A stretch of DNA of 64,000 bases from JABDMH01 sp965223215 (GTDB lineage: Bacteria; Bacteroidota; Bacteroidia; Chitinophagales; Saprospiraceae). Made by a program: the position numbers and the translations under genes. Each line of letters opens with the position of its first letter. Positions within the stretch are counted from its first letter, which is position 1. The DNA is taken from contig CBDCVZ010000010.1 of assembly GCA_965223215.1 (NCBI GenBank), positions 7,750,001-7,814,000 of the forward strand. Reading direction: 5' to 3'. Below the pieces are notes generated by a model. It ran no database searches. It worked only from the letters and a program-made list of their open reading frames with translations, and was not told the origin of the DNA. This document shows positions 45,493 to 55,103 of the stretch, piece by piece.

Positions 45493-46617
45493 TTAATCAG
45501 TTAGGAGCCTTACATCCATGCCATCCAGCAGTGACTTAAGTCCAGCAGTAGCCACCAGGTCACCCACAGCCAAACCTCCCTTAATTTCAAAACCATCAGC
45601 CAGCAATTCTCCAATCTCGACTGGCTTTTTCACGGCACGATAATGTTCTTCGCTCTCCTCCAGTTTAAAAACGAAATGCCCATTGGAGCCTTTTGCGACG
45701 GCCGATATAGGTGCCACAATAGGTGCGGTGGAGAGATCGCTCTCACTGAAATCAAAAGCCACCTCTGCTGTCATACCAGGTCGTATGGTTTGATCAGGAT
45801 TGGTGATTTGGATTGTGACTGGATAGGTCGATCCGGTACCAGCACCAAATCCAACCTCGGTTATTTTGCCATCATAAATATTATGGGCCGGCTGTGCAAA
45901 TTGCACCTTTACGCTCATACCCTTTTTGACCTTGGCAATAAATAATTCTGGCACACCTACCAGTACTTCAGGATCTTGCTCAGAACTCAAGATCGCCACT
46001 GGATTACCTGCCGCCACCATCTCGTTCTCCTCGACCTGAATTGCGTTAACGATCCCACTGAATGGGGCGGTCAACACAGCGTATCCAACTTGGTTACTGG
46101 CTGATGCCAACTGTGCTTTAGAAGCTTCTACCTGTGCTAGGCTAGCCTCATGTTGTGATTCGGCCGCTTCCTTAGCTGCCTTCGCTTGCTGGTATTCACT
46201 GAGTGGTACACTGTTGTTTTCGTATAATTTTTCTGCGCGATCGTAGGTGGCTCTGGCGTTAACGAGATTGGCACGAGCACTTTTTATCTGTGTTTCGGCA
46301 TTTTTCAATTGGGCTACAATTTGGTCGTATTGAACTGAATAGTCAGTAGCATCAATCCTCGCTAGCATCTGTCCTTTTCGCACTCTATCACCTACTTTTA
46401 TAGAAATGTTGGTTAAGGTGCCATTGACTCTGAAACTGACTGCAGCTTCTTTACTAGACTGAGCCACTGCAGAGAAGTACTGTAAGCTTGAAAGTGCCGA
46501 CTTCGTCACCTCGGCATATTTAATAGGACGTGGAGCTCGAAGTACTTCAACATTATCCCCGCTTTTGCAAGAAAAAATAAAAATTATTGATAATAAATAA
46601 GGCCAGGAAGGTTTCAT
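45493..46617 (-). CDS. RND periplasmic adaptor (membrane fusion) protein
   Basis: 374 aa lipoprotein-like (FIFSCKSG, Cys about 17). The pattern SFRVNGTLTNISIKVGDRVRKGQ (lipoyl-like half), a long hairpin helix region (QYDQIVAQLKNAETQIKSA), and GIVNAIQVEENEMV (second lipoyl half) are typical of MFP. Joins RND permease to the outer membrane protein. 24 bp after the TolC fusion gene. Confidence 0.93.
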   Translation of the reverse strand: MKPSWPYLLSIIFIFSCKSGDNVEVLRAPRPIKYAEVTKSALSSLQYFSAVAQSSKEAAVSFRVNGTLTNISIKVGDRVRKGQMLARIDATDYSVQYDQIVAQLKNAETQIKSARANLVNARATYDRAEKLYENNSVPLSEYQQAKAAKEAAESQHEASLAQVEASKAQLASASNQVGYAVLTAPFSGIVNAIQVEENEMVAAGNPVAILSSEQDPEVLVGVPELFIAKVKKGMSVKVQFAQPAHNIYDGKITEVGFGAGTGSTYPVTIQITNPDQTIRPGMTAEVAFDFSESDLSTAPIVAPISAVAKGSNGHFVFKLEESEEHYRAVKKPVEIGELLADGFEIKGGLAVGDLVATAGLKSLLDGMDVRLLTD

Positions 46618-46641
46618 AATAGAAGCTTGAATTTAATTCAA

Positions 46642-49005
46642 CTAATTGCCTAATTTTTGTTGTGAAATATACTGGTCCAGTCTTTCAAAAAAGGCGGTCT
46701 TCTCCGAGGGAGGTGCTAAAAAATAAAATTTACCGGTGGATCTTTCCAGGGTTAAGAAGTCAATGATAAATTGAAAGACGGCGTTTTGGGCAGACAGTTC
46801 GGTTTGCAGTGCCGCATTTTGTGCGTCGATGACCGTTGTAATGTTAACCGAGCCTTGCGCATATGCATCTTGGATGATCTGAAAGTTGGCATTGGCTGCA
46901 TCGGCCGCTTCACGAAATAATTGAAGACGACTGAACGAAGCACCTGCCAGCTCTAGATTTGAGCGAACCCGTAACTCGATTTGATTGCCTACATCTCCAA
47001 GTTGATCCTTTAATTGAAGAATACCCAGTTTGGTTTGACTTAATTGATGTTTTCTTCTTTGCCCCTGAATAATCGGAAAATCGAGTCCTATGCCAAGTGA
47101 CCAACTGGGTTTTGAGGTTGGGATTGGTACACCAGGGCTCTCTTTTACATTCCACCTTTGAACGGTGTAGTCCCACTGTCCAGACAGTCCAATAGATGGT
47201 AAATAAAATGCCCTTTTTTGTGACAATTGTAGACGTTCTTGAGCGGCTATGCCGTAATCCAGCTGAGCAATCTCCGGTGCGTTTCGAAGCGCTTCGTCAA
47301 CGAGAAAATCTGCGAACAATCGCAGATCTCCTTGATTCTGAATTTGTGACAAGATTCTCGGGTCTGTCACCAGCACTACTTGGTCTTCCAGTGAGGTCTT
47401 TTCCAAACCCAGAAATTCGTCCTGAGGGTAGTTTAAAAGTTGATTCAGGAAGATCCGGGATTGCTCCAGACCAGCGCTCGCATTATTGACATCGATACTT
47501 GCCAGTGCCAGTTCAGTACGCCATCGGTTGAGGTCAGAGGCACCGGCATATCCTACTCTCTCTTTGGCACTGGCAATATCAAAGTTTTCTCTATTAAGGG
47601 TTTCATTCTGGAGCGCAATTGCTAGGTTGCGCTCTGATTGAAGTACATTAAGATAAGCTTCGGCCGCTTGTAAAATAATGTCTAAATAGCTCTGCTCCAA
47701 TTTTTTTTCAGTGGATTTCTGCAACAGTTTTTGGATGGCGACATTAGCCACAGCAGGTTCAGCTAAAATCAATTGTGACAACGATCCACTTGCCAGCCAA
47801 TTGGTACGACCCTGGGTTCCAAATGAAGTCTCTGCCCGGGTAGGATCAATCATGGCAATGGATGATCCTGCACTTATTTGAGGTCTCAATTCTGATTTGG
47901 CTAGGGCAATATCCTTTTCCGCAATTTGAGGATCTTTTTGCTGTGCCAAAAAACCAAGATTATGCTGTAGTACTTCTACAATGATGGAATGAAGATTCAA
48001 CAAAGTGTCGCCCCCATGCTTATGAAAATTTATCAGTATCGCCTTGTTCATCAAGTCCCAATCTGGATAGACACCGGTGATTCGCGCCGACTCCATGTTA
48101 ATCACAACATGATCAACGTAAGTTGGGATTTCAACGGGGATGTTTTTAGGGTTAAGGCCCTCGAGAATCTTTAGGACATTGATGGCCAGTCTTCGAGGCA
48201 TTTTCTGCAAGTTAGGTCCTGCTTGGTATCCGATCAGTGCACCTGCTTCCGCATATTGGTCACCCAATAATGCAGAAGTAGGAATTCCCCTGCTATTAAT
48301 CTGCCGAAACATATTTGCAAGCTCCGAATCGTCAATATCATTAAATAATGGTAATACGTAGCACGCATCCACAGGTTCTGAAAGATTCTCAATTTGCTCG
48401 ATGATATCATCCCCAACCGAAAGATTTACATGGGTGGCACCGAGTTCTGCCGTTACTCTTCCAAATAGTTTGTCGAGAAACGGGAGATAAGAATCGAAGT
48501 CGATACTTCCGATGACGGCTAACCTCTTAAAATCCGAAATCTCGTGTAAGATTTTCAAGTCTTTACTTATGCTAAAGGGAGATTGCAAATAAGTGAAGTT
48601 TTCTACCCCAGAAGTACCTGAATCTGTATGAGGAATCTTCTGCTCTTCACGATCAATAATGATTGAGGCGATGGTCGGCTTTGGAAAATCATCGCTCCGA
48701 GCAATGATGGCACTTGATAGAGAACCCGATGCGATGACAATATCGATGTCAGGATTTGTATATAAGCTATTGATATCGCGCTGCAGGGCCACTAAATCAT
48801 ACTTCGCAAAGTACTCAGTAAATTGGACGATATGCTCGTATTGTGTAAGCAAGATAATTTCTGACTTTAAATCATTAATGAATTGCTGCAGGAATAAGTC
48901 CTCTTCATCTGCCTCACTAATGATGGCTATCTGTATGGTGTCTTGGCCTGAGCAGCTCAGAGAAAAAAGGAAGATCGCGGCGATCGTCAGAATTAGGTAT
49001 TTCAT
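46642..49005 (-). CDS. TolC-family outer membrane protein with N-terminal substrate-binding-protein domain
   Basis: 787 aa, far longer than the usual 430-500 for TolC proteins. Lipoprotein signal with Cys18 (FSLSCSGQ). Residues about 20-330 resemble ABC substrate-binding proteins of the PF04392 type: IDIVIASGSLSSAIIA, then GALIGYQAGPNL, NVLKILEGLNPKNIPVE and VVINMESARITGVYPDWDL. Residues about 345-785 are a TolC pair of repeats (RPQISAGSSIAM, LQSERNLAIALQNE, QLSQTKLGILQLKDQ, IDAQNAALQTELSAQNAV). It overlaps the channel gene by 4 bp. The binding domain could bind the pump's cargo, or regulate it (inference). Confidence 0.88.
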   Translation of the reverse strand: MKYLILTIAAIFLFSLSCSGQDTIQIAIISEADEEDLFLQQFINDLKSEIILLTQYEHIVQFTEYFAKYDLVALQRDINSLYTNPDIDIVIASGSLSSAIIARSDDFPKPTIASIIIDREEQKIPHTDSGTSGVENFTYLQSPFSISKDLKILHEISDFKRLAVIGSIDFDSYLPFLDKLFGRVTAELGATHVNLSVGDDIIEQIENLSEPVDACYVLPLFNDIDDSELANMFRQINSRGIPTSALLGDQYAEAGALIGYQAGPNLQKMPRRLAINVLKILEGLNPKNIPVEIPTYVDHVVINMESARITGVYPDWDLMNKAILINFHKHGGDTLLNLHSIIVEVLQHNLGFLAQQKDPQIAEKDIALAKSELRPQISAGSSIAMIDPTRAETSFGTQGRTNWLASGSLSQLILAEPAVANVAIQKLLQKSTEKKLEQSYLDIILQAAEAYLNVLQSERNLAIALQNETLNRENFDIASAKERVGYAGASDLNRWRTELALASIDVNNASAGLEQSRIFLNQLLNYPQDEFLGLEKTSLEDQVVLVTDPRILSQIQNQGDLRLFADFLVDEALRNAPEIAQLDYGIAAQERLQLSQKRAFYLPSIGLSGQWDYTVQRWNVKESPGVPIPTSKPSWSLGIGLDFPIIQGQRRKHQLSQTKLGILQLKDQLGDVGNQIELRVRSNLELAGASFSRLQLFREAADAANANFQIIQDAYAQGSVNITTVIDAQNAALQTELSAQNAVFQFIIDFLTLERSTGKFYFLAPPSEKTAFFERLDQYISQQKLGN

Positions 49006-49682
49006 ACTATTGTTTTCTGCGATAGAAACTTTCCAATGATTAGTGCAATGACTACGGTTAGATATACCTGGCCAACCAGCGAAATTAGTAATGCCAGAGA
49101 TCTGCTAGCATCACTGGCGGGAGTGATGTCTCCAAAGCCCACTGTGGTGAGACAAACAAAACTAAAGTAATAATATTGGTAGGGTGAATCGTTCACATCC
49201 ACAGCTTCAAAGGAACCCGGCACAATCTGATCCAGGAAAAGACAACTTTGTCCACCGATGATGCCCAAAATAAGATAGCCAATGATGGTACCATAAATTA
49301 CGTTGATGTCGATCGTCCTAAATGCTTTGATCGACTGGTACAATTCATGTCCGATGAACAAGAAAAAAATAATACCGAAAAAATTTGGAACGATATTAAA
49401 AGCAACATCTCCAATGGGTGCTAATTCTGAGCCCCAGTAGGAGGAGAAGGCTGCAAAACCTAAGACAACTCCAATCGACAATTTTCTCCAGGACCGTGTG
49501 ACTGCGTAAGTGCCAAGAATAATCACCAATGAGTAGGAAAGTCGAAAAAAAGCAACTGAATAATTAGGTACAAACACACCAAAGATTGGAAAGATGGTTA
49601 ACAACAGGATTGCACCCAAAAAAAGGCGATAGTTCTGAGACCTCTGATGCCGGTCTAAAACATGTTTGATCAGGTTTGTCAT
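49002..49682 (-). CDS. Potassium-channel-like protein
   Basis: 226 aa from the ATG at 49682 (MTNLIKHVLD); ATG 49700 adds six residues. Several hydrophobic helices, then pore region YYYFSFVCLTTVGFGD, whose TVGFGD is a K+-selective filter, and a last helix VYLTVVIALIIGKFL. Two-helix-pore type (Ion_trans_2) with a longer N-terminal membrane part. No cytoplasmic RCK/KTN domain. First gene of the RND operon and overlaps the TolC-fusion gene by 4 bp (ATGA), so translation is coupled. Confidence 0.88.
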   Translation of the reverse strand: MTNLIKHVLDRHQRSQNYRLFLGAILLLTIFPIFGVFVPNYSVAFFRLSYSLVIILGTYAVTRSWRKLSIGVVLGFAAFSSYWGSELAPIGDVAFNIVPNFFGIIFFLFIGHELYQSIKAFRTIDINVIYGTIIGYLILGIIGGQSCLFLDQIVPGSFEAVDVNDSPYQYYYFSFVCLTTVGFGDITPASDASRSLALLISLVGQVYLTVVIALIIGKFLSQKTIV

Positions 49683-49761
49683 AAATTCTTTCAGTACCAC
49701 CTATGCCTGAAAATCAATGCATGGGGTACTGATATCCAGGATAAATTAACAAAGAATCAGA

Positions 49762-51177
49762 TTAATACCAACCTAGTACCTTCCACCAAAGTAGTCCTAC
49801 ACCTAGCCAGATGACAATATGTGCCAGAGAAATCACGAACCCTACCTGAAACCATTTGGGGGCTCGTACGTGCCCTAGGCCAAAATAAATGATAACGGGA
49901 CCGGTTGAATAGTTGGTCAGACAACCAGATAGACAAGATAGATAGGCAAATACTGCAATGGCTAACATTGGCTCCACACTTGCTGCCAGACAAACCGAAA
50001 AGAAGGGTACCACCATAGCCGCAATATGCCCGCTCAACATAGAAAATGCATACATCGAGTAAAAATAGATCAAACCTAAAATCAAGACGATCATGAAGCC
50101 CGAGTATCCGGTTGTAATTTTGGAAGACTGCTGCACAAACCATTCAATGAAACCGTAGGTCGAAAGCATACTGGCCATGGTCAGCAGACCACCCAACCAG
50201 AAGAGCGTTTCCCATGCTTTACTGTTTTCAATGATTTGATCCCAGGTTTGTGCTCTCGAAATCAACAACATTGCCACCCCAAGCCAGGCAATATAGGTGG
50301 TTGCCAGCCCATGGATAAACTGGGTTGCCCACAAGATTAGCATCGTGATTAAGATCGCGCACATGATTTTCTCGGACGTTTGCATGCGACCCATTTCCTC
50401 CAATTGATTTTTTGCCAATTGCTGCGCATCAGTACTTTCACCGCGTTTTACCGGGGCCAGCCAACCCATCAAATGGGGTAGGCAGGCGAATGACACCACT
50501 GAAGGTAGTATAGCACCTAGCAGCCAGGTGCCCCAGGTAAACTTGATGTCAAACACTTCTTGTGCAGCAGCCCCAACCAGTGGATTTGCGGCCATGCCGG
50601 TCATAAAGGTGGATGCGGCAATCAGGTTGGCGTGCGCACCGACCAGAGAAAGATATCTGCTGGCTCCAGAAGGTCGATCGTGTGGTTCTAGAGATCTTGC
50701 GAGCGAATCAACAATGGGTGCATGGATCCCACCACCTCTCGCTGTATTCGAGGGAATCACAGATCCCAGTAAGAACTCGGAACCACAGATCGCGTAGGCC
50801 AGACCTTTAATCGTTCCTCCAAGTTTGGTGACTAACCAAAGCGCTACCCTCGTTCCAAATCCGGTCGACAAGACCGCACCGGCGATCAGAAATGCCGCGA
50901 TCACCAACCACACCGTTGTGTCGCCATAGCCAGACAGAGATTCCTTTAACGAAATGGTATTCGTTCCGACCAAAACCAAGAGGCCAAGCAGGACCATCAT
51001 ACCCATCGGATAGGGCCTGAGGATAAAACTCAAGATCACCGCGATAAACACAGCAAAAATATGCCACCCTCTCGGGTCCAAGTCAAACCAAGTAGCCATT
51101 GGCCACACGCAAGCACCTAACAAAACACAGATGCTTAGTCTCTTGATTGCCGGCCCGGTTTCTCGCTGCTCGTCCAT
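49762..51177 (-). CDS. DASS-family sodium-dependent dicarboxylate/anion symporter
   Basis: 471 aa, about 12 helices. Characteristic motifs are SNTARGGGIHAPI in the first half and LTNYSTGPVIIYFG in the second, the twin SNT/TNYSTGP cation- and substrate-binding loops of the DASS (SLC13) family, closest to 2-oxoglutarate/malate-type members (e.g. chloroplast DiT1). Substrate likely a C4 or C5 dicarboxylate. It lies 79 bp upstream of the channel gene on the same strand and could be a separate unit. Confidence 0.87.
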   Translation of the reverse strand: MDEQRETGPAIKRLSICVLLGACVWPMATWFDLDPRGWHIFAVFIAVILSFILRPYPMGMMVLLGLLVLVGTNTISLKESLSGYGDTTVWLVIAAFLIAGAVLSTGFGTRVALWLVTKLGGTIKGLAYAICGSEFLLGSVIPSNTARGGGIHAPIVDSLARSLEPHDRPSGASRYLSLVGAHANLIAASTFMTGMAANPLVGAAAQEVFDIKFTWGTWLLGAILPSVVSFACLPHLMGWLAPVKRGESTDAQQLAKNQLEEMGRMQTSEKIMCAILITMLILWATQFIHGLATTYIAWLGVAMLLISRAQTWDQIIENSKAWETLFWLGGLLTMASMLSTYGFIEWFVQQSSKITTGYSGFMIVLILGLIYFYSMYAFSMLSGHIAAMVVPFFSVCLAASVEPMLAIAVFAYLSCLSGCLTNYSTGPVIIYFGLGHVRAPKWFQVGFVISLAHIVIWLGVGLLWWKVLGWY

Positions 51178-51219
51178 GGTAATGCAAGATCAGAAAATGA
51201 TCTAAATCTTCGTCACTGT

Positions 51220-51247
51220 GAAAACCTCACACTTCGGTGTCATTTTC
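51220..51247. other. Short UUCG-type hairpin upstream of DASS gene
   Basis: ACAC-TTCG-GTGT stem with an outer GAAAA/TTTTC pairing and unpaired bases between. It lies 42 bp beyond the DASS start in the 178-bp gap to the HAD gene. A small stable hairpin; a terminator role is unlikely because no gene ends into it. Confidence 0.3.
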
Positions 51248-51355
51248 AAGATAGGGCAATAAAGTACTTAAATTATACTCTGGAATCCCTTCGCTGCTAC
51301 GTGCTTACCGATCCGGTTGGATCACTAAGCCAAATTAATTTCTTTTCTTACCAAG

Positions 51356-52021
51356 ATGGACTTAATCATATTTGATATTGATGGGACGGTCACTGACTCA
51401 GTAGAAGCTGATTACCAATGCTTCGAACAAGCTTTGCAAGAGGTGTTTAAGGAAGATTTCACTGATATTGTTTGGGATGGATTTCCGCATATGACGGATT
51501 CCGCTCTAATTAAAGACGTGGTGATCACGAAGCTTGGACGTGCACCACGGAGTGAAGAAATTACCAACTTTCAAACTTCGTTCTTTACCCGGTTGCAGCA
51601 GTCTCTCACCGAAATGAAGCCCATTCCGGGTGCAGTTCCTTTGATCAATAAGCTTGGTAAGGAGCCGAATTGTCAAGTCGGATTTGCCACCGGCTGTTGG
51701 AAACGTTCTGCCACCATCAAATTGGCTGGGGCCGGAATTGTTCTGGATGAATATGCACATGGCACGGCAGATGATCATTATATTAGAAAAGAAATTATTT
51801 CGAATGCCATTGAGCGAGCCAAGAACAAGAGTGGAATCAGTTCTTTCCGTAGCATAACATATGTAGGCGATGGTGTTTGGGACCATCGCAGTGCCAAGGC
51901 GCTAGGTCTGAATTTTGTGGGTGTGGATTCACGAAATTCGGGTACTTTGCGAAGTGCCGGAGTAAAGAAGGTCTTGGCCGATTTTAAAAGTATTACACAC
52001 CTAGAGCAATTAATATTTTAA
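51356..52021 (+). CDS. HAD-family hydrolase, phosphoglycolate-phosphatase-like
   Basis: 221 aa. HAD motif I is FDIDGTVTDS, motif II VGFATGCWKRSA (Thr), motif III K plus IV YVGDGVWDHRSAKA (GD...D). Cap domain between I and II. Beta-phosphoglucomutase/phosphoglycolate phosphatase class; substrate not determined. 44 bp before the serine hydrolase. Confidence 0.87.
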   Translation: MDLIIFDIDGTVTDSVEADYQCFEQALQEVFKEDFTDIVWDGFPHMTDSALIKDVVITKLGRAPRSEEITNFQTSFFTRLQQSLTEMKPIPGAVPLINKLGKEPNCQVGFATGCWKRSATIKLAGAGIVLDEYAHGTADDHYIRKEIISNAIERAKNKSGISSFRSITYVGDGVWDHRSAKALGLNFVGVDSRNSGTLRSAGVKKVLADFKSITHLEQLIF

Positions 52022-52065
52022 TTACTGTCAGCAATGACTTCGTTCACAACATTTAAATACGTGCG

Positions 52066-53742
52066 ATGAGGTATTTTTGGTCAGCACTAATCTTACTACT
52101 ACCATGCGCCCTGCCCATGCAGGCTCAGGATGTATCCATAGAGCAACGGATCGATGAGATTTTTACCCAGTGGGACCAAAAAGATGCCCCCGGTGCCAGC
52201 GTGGCAGTGGTGAAAAATGGTGCCATTGTTTTCGAGAAAGGATACGGCATGGCCAATCTCGAATACGATGTTCCCAATACACCGAGCACAGTTTTTCACA
52301 TTGCCTCCGTATCCAAACAATTTACAGTTTTCTCCGTCCTCTTATTGCAATCTCAAGGTAAACTGGATCTAGATGACGATGTTCGAAAGCACCTTCCTGA
52401 ACTTCCCGACTTCGGCGAACGGATCACTCTAAGACATTTGGCCACCCATACGAGTGGTATGCGGGATCAATGGAATTTGCTGGCCATGGCTGGGTGGCGA
52501 CTGGACGATGTCATTACTAAAGATCACATCATGAAATTAGTCGAGCGACAAAAAGACTTAAATTTCAATCCTGGCGATCAATTTACCTATTGTAATACGG
52601 GATTTACCCTATTGGCCGAAGTCGTAGCTCGTGTTTCGAAACGAACCTTTGCACAGTTCACAAAGGAAAATATTTTTGATCCACTTGGCATGACCAACTC
52701 GTTGTTTTACGATGATCATGAGCTCATCGTTAAGAATCGTGCATACTCGTACGCTCGAGGTCCTCTGGGCTTAAAAAAGAGAGTGCTCAGTTACGCCAAT
52801 GTAGGGGCGACGAGTCTATTTACAACGGTGGTAGATCTCGCTAAGTGGATAAATAATTTTCAGAATCCTGTGGTCGGGGATCGAGATTTGTTCGCCATCA
52901 TGGACACCAGGACCGTCTTAAATAATGGCGATACGATCGGGGGTGCTATGGGGCAATTTATTAGTGAGTATCATGGCTATAAGCAAATTCAGCACGGAGG
53001 AGCAGATGCTGGCTATCGATCTTACCTCGGAAGGTTTCCAGATGAACATCTGTCAGTGGTTGTCTTAGGCAACGTCAGTCAATTAAATGCCGGAGGACTT
53101 GCCATGAAAGTGGCAGATTTATTCCTTGAAAAGAAAACAGAGGAATCCATGGTGACAACATCTGTTGGTCCGGATCGGACTCCAATTAATTTGGATCAAA
53201 ATTCATTGAAAACTTTCACCGGATCTTATTGGAATGACGAGCGTAAGTACATTAGAAAGATTTTTCTTAACAACGATACATTGCGTTATGATCGTGGCAA
53301 TGGATACATTAGTCCCATTATTCCAATCGGGCCCGATAGCTTCCAAATGCTACGCGTTGCATCTGATCTGATCATCCGGTTTACGGGAAGCGGAAGAGAC
53401 AAAAGAATGGAGGTGAGCGTCGATGGATCTGAACCAACCATTTCGCATTTTTTTGAACCCATGGACCGCACGCTAAACACTCTGAAAGAATATCAGGGAA
53501 CTTATTACAGTGCTGAGTTGGCTACGTCCTATCATTTTCAAGCAAGAACCGGTGAATTGCTGGTTAAGCACCGTAGATTACCTGATTTCACGCTGAAACC
53601 AGCTAAAGAAAATGTGTTTACTTCTAATCGATGGTATTTTCCGATGGTTGAATTTAAGCGAGACGAAAATGGAAAAATCCTTGGTGTTTATGTCTCTAGC
53701 GATCGAGTAAAGGACCTTTGGTTCGAAAGAATTGGTGAGTGA
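52066..53742 (+). CDS. Exported class C beta-lactamase-family serine hydrolase
   Basis: 558 aa with a signal peptide (FWSALILLLPCALPMQAQ). Motifs: SVSK (Ser-x-x-Lys, in ASVSKQFTVFSVLL), YCNTG (Tyr-x-Asn) and QHGGADAGYRS (HGG-type third element). The C-terminal 160 residues are a beta-barrel lipocalin-like extension (TFTGSYWNDERKYI) found in Bacteroidota members. Substrate likely a peptide or ester; not evidence of antibiotic resistance. Confidence 0.9.
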   Translation: MRYFWSALILLLPCALPMQAQDVSIEQRIDEIFTQWDQKDAPGASVAVVKNGAIVFEKGYGMANLEYDVPNTPSTVFHIASVSKQFTVFSVLLLQSQGKLDLDDDVRKHLPELPDFGERITLRHLATHTSGMRDQWNLLAMAGWRLDDVITKDHIMKLVERQKDLNFNPGDQFTYCNTGFTLLAEVVARVSKRTFAQFTKENIFDPLGMTNSLFYDDHELIVKNRAYSYARGPLGLKKRVLSYANVGATSLFTTVVDLAKWINNFQNPVVGDRDLFAIMDTRTVLNNGDTIGGAMGQFISEYHGYKQIQHGGADAGYRSYLGRFPDEHLSVVVLGNVSQLNAGGLAMKVADLFLEKKTEESMVTTSVGPDRTPINLDQNSLKTFTGSYWNDERKYIRKIFLNNDTLRYDRGNGYISPIIPIGPDSFQMLRVASDLIIRFTGSGRDKRMEVSVDGSEPTISHFFEPMDRTLNTLKEYQGTYYSAELATSYHFQARTGELLVKHRRLPDFTLKPAKENVFTSNRWYFPMVEFKRDENGKILGVYVSSDRVKDLWFERIGE

Positions 53743-53805
53743 ACAACCAGTAGCAATTGGCATTAGATTTAATTAAATTTATATCTTACCATAAATTCCG
53801 GAGCC

Positions 53806-54483
53806 ATGGCAAAAACACCCTTCAGTCAAGATTTTATCGACTTTTTTAAGGAACTATCAGCTAATAATAATAGGGATTGGTTCAATGCCAATAAAGCGCG
53901 ATTCAAATCTAACGTTGAAGCTCCTTTTACAACATTTGTGTCGCACATGATCATTCAAATGCAGAAAGTGCAGGCTGGGTTGGATGGCCTAGCAGCCAAG
54001 GACTGTGTTTTTAGGATCTATCGAGATGTGCGGTTCAGTAAGGACAAATCCCCGTACAAAACCCATATGGCTGCATTGATCGGCCCCGGTGGCCGTAAAG
54101 ACAAAACCAGCCCCGGGATGTATTTACAGTTTAGTGCTGAAGATGTGCGATTATACAGTGGGGCCCACATGCTTGAAAAGGCAGATCTTACCGCCGTGCG
54201 AACTGCCATTATGAATGATTCCAAAGGGTTCGAACGCGCCTATTCAAACAAAAAATTTGTGGATACCTTTGGTGAGATTTTAGGAGAGAAAAACAAGCGA
54301 TTGCCACCAGCCTTTGCAACAGCAGCCGAACGAGAACCGCTGCTTTTCAACAAAAGTTTTTACTATTTCAGGAAGTGGCCATCAGGGGAGATCTTAAAGG
54401 ATGATTTTCCCAAAACCCTGATATCGACCTATCAAGCGGCAGCACCACTGAATAAATTTTTGTTTGAGGCCATGAATAATTAA
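53806..54483 (+). CDS. DUF2461 protein
   Basis: 225 aa. Shows the family pattern FSQDFIDFFKELSANNNRDWFNANK, FRIYRDVRFSKDKSPYKTHMAA, GPGGRKDKTSPGMYLQF and later FYYFRKW. Function unknown. 63 bp after the serine hydrolase on the same strand, so likely part of the run 51356-54932. Confidence 0.9.
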   Translation: MAKTPFSQDFIDFFKELSANNNRDWFNANKARFKSNVEAPFTTFVSHMIIQMQKVQAGLDGLAAKDCVFRIYRDVRFSKDKSPYKTHMAALIGPGGRKDKTSPGMYLQFSAEDVRLYSGAHMLEKADLTAVRTAIMNDSKGFERAYSNKKFVDTFGEILGEKNKRLPPAFATAAEREPLLFNKSFYYFRKWPSGEILKDDFPKTLISTYQAAAPLNKFLFEAMNN

Positions 54484-54563
54484 GCAGTCATGCATCCGGT
54501 GGCTCCTTGATGAGTCTCATGATTGCTAATTTGATTTATAATTTTATTAAAATATTATTGAGC

Positions 54564-54932
54564 ATGATAAAGACTCGAATTATTCTTTCAGCAACACTTT
54601 TAGCCTTGGTTGGCGGGGTTCTGTTGGCCATGCCCTTGGGTGATGAGATCACTGGAAAATGGTCTTATGAAGTTATGAATGTCGATCCAGAATATCGCAC
54701 TGGTGTTTTAACCATCACGAAAGAAGATGGCGTTTACAAGGCAACCATCAATGCAGGTTACGAAGATCAAGAAGTACAAAACCTGGTCGTCAAAGATCGC
54801 GAAATTAGTTTTGAGGTGAATGTGGAAGGATCTCTGGTGGAAGTTTCCATGACTTTTGACGGTGATCAAATGAAAGGTCGTGCAGTGGCAGAAGATGGTG
54901 TCTACTCGATGAAGGGTACCAGACAAACCTAG
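54564..54932 (+). CDS. Small exported beta-rich protein
   Basis: 122 aa from the ATG at 54564 (MIKTRIILSATLLALVGGVLLAM, a signal peptide); the frame runs back to 54507. The mature part GKWSYEVMNVDPEYRTGVLTI, VYKATI, ISFEVNV and MKGRAV looks like a short lipocalin-like or all-beta fold. Function unknown. 81 bp after DUF2461. Confidence 0.7.
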   Translation: MIKTRIILSATLLALVGGVLLAMPLGDEITGKWSYEVMNVDPEYRTGVLTITKEDGVYKATINAGYEDQEVQNLVVKDREISFEVNVEGSLVEVSMTFDGDQMKGRAVAEDGVYSMKGTRQT

Positions 54933-55103
54933 CATTCTGTAGGGGCTCAAGGCTGAGCACGTGATGTTTGTCCAGCTTCACGGAAATCCACTATTTTTTT
55001 AGGTCACAGTATTCTGTGATGGATCCTATTTGTGCTGTATTTAGTTTTGTAGGGGTTGGATTGTCTTCGACCTGCTATGGTCTGACATTAGACAAAATCA
55101 TAA

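Noticed and set aside
52066..53742. Beta-lactamase giving antibiotic resistance
   Set aside because: Bacteroidota class C-like serine hydrolases with this extension are mostly peptidases or esterases; the fold motifs alone do not show resistance.
54967..55049. Promoter for the propeller gene (TTTG at 54967, TATTTTTT at 54992, or TAGTTTTG at 55042)
   Set aside because: The first pair is one base off the -7 consensus with a 21-bp spacer, and the second lacks a matching -33 element, so neither is convincing.
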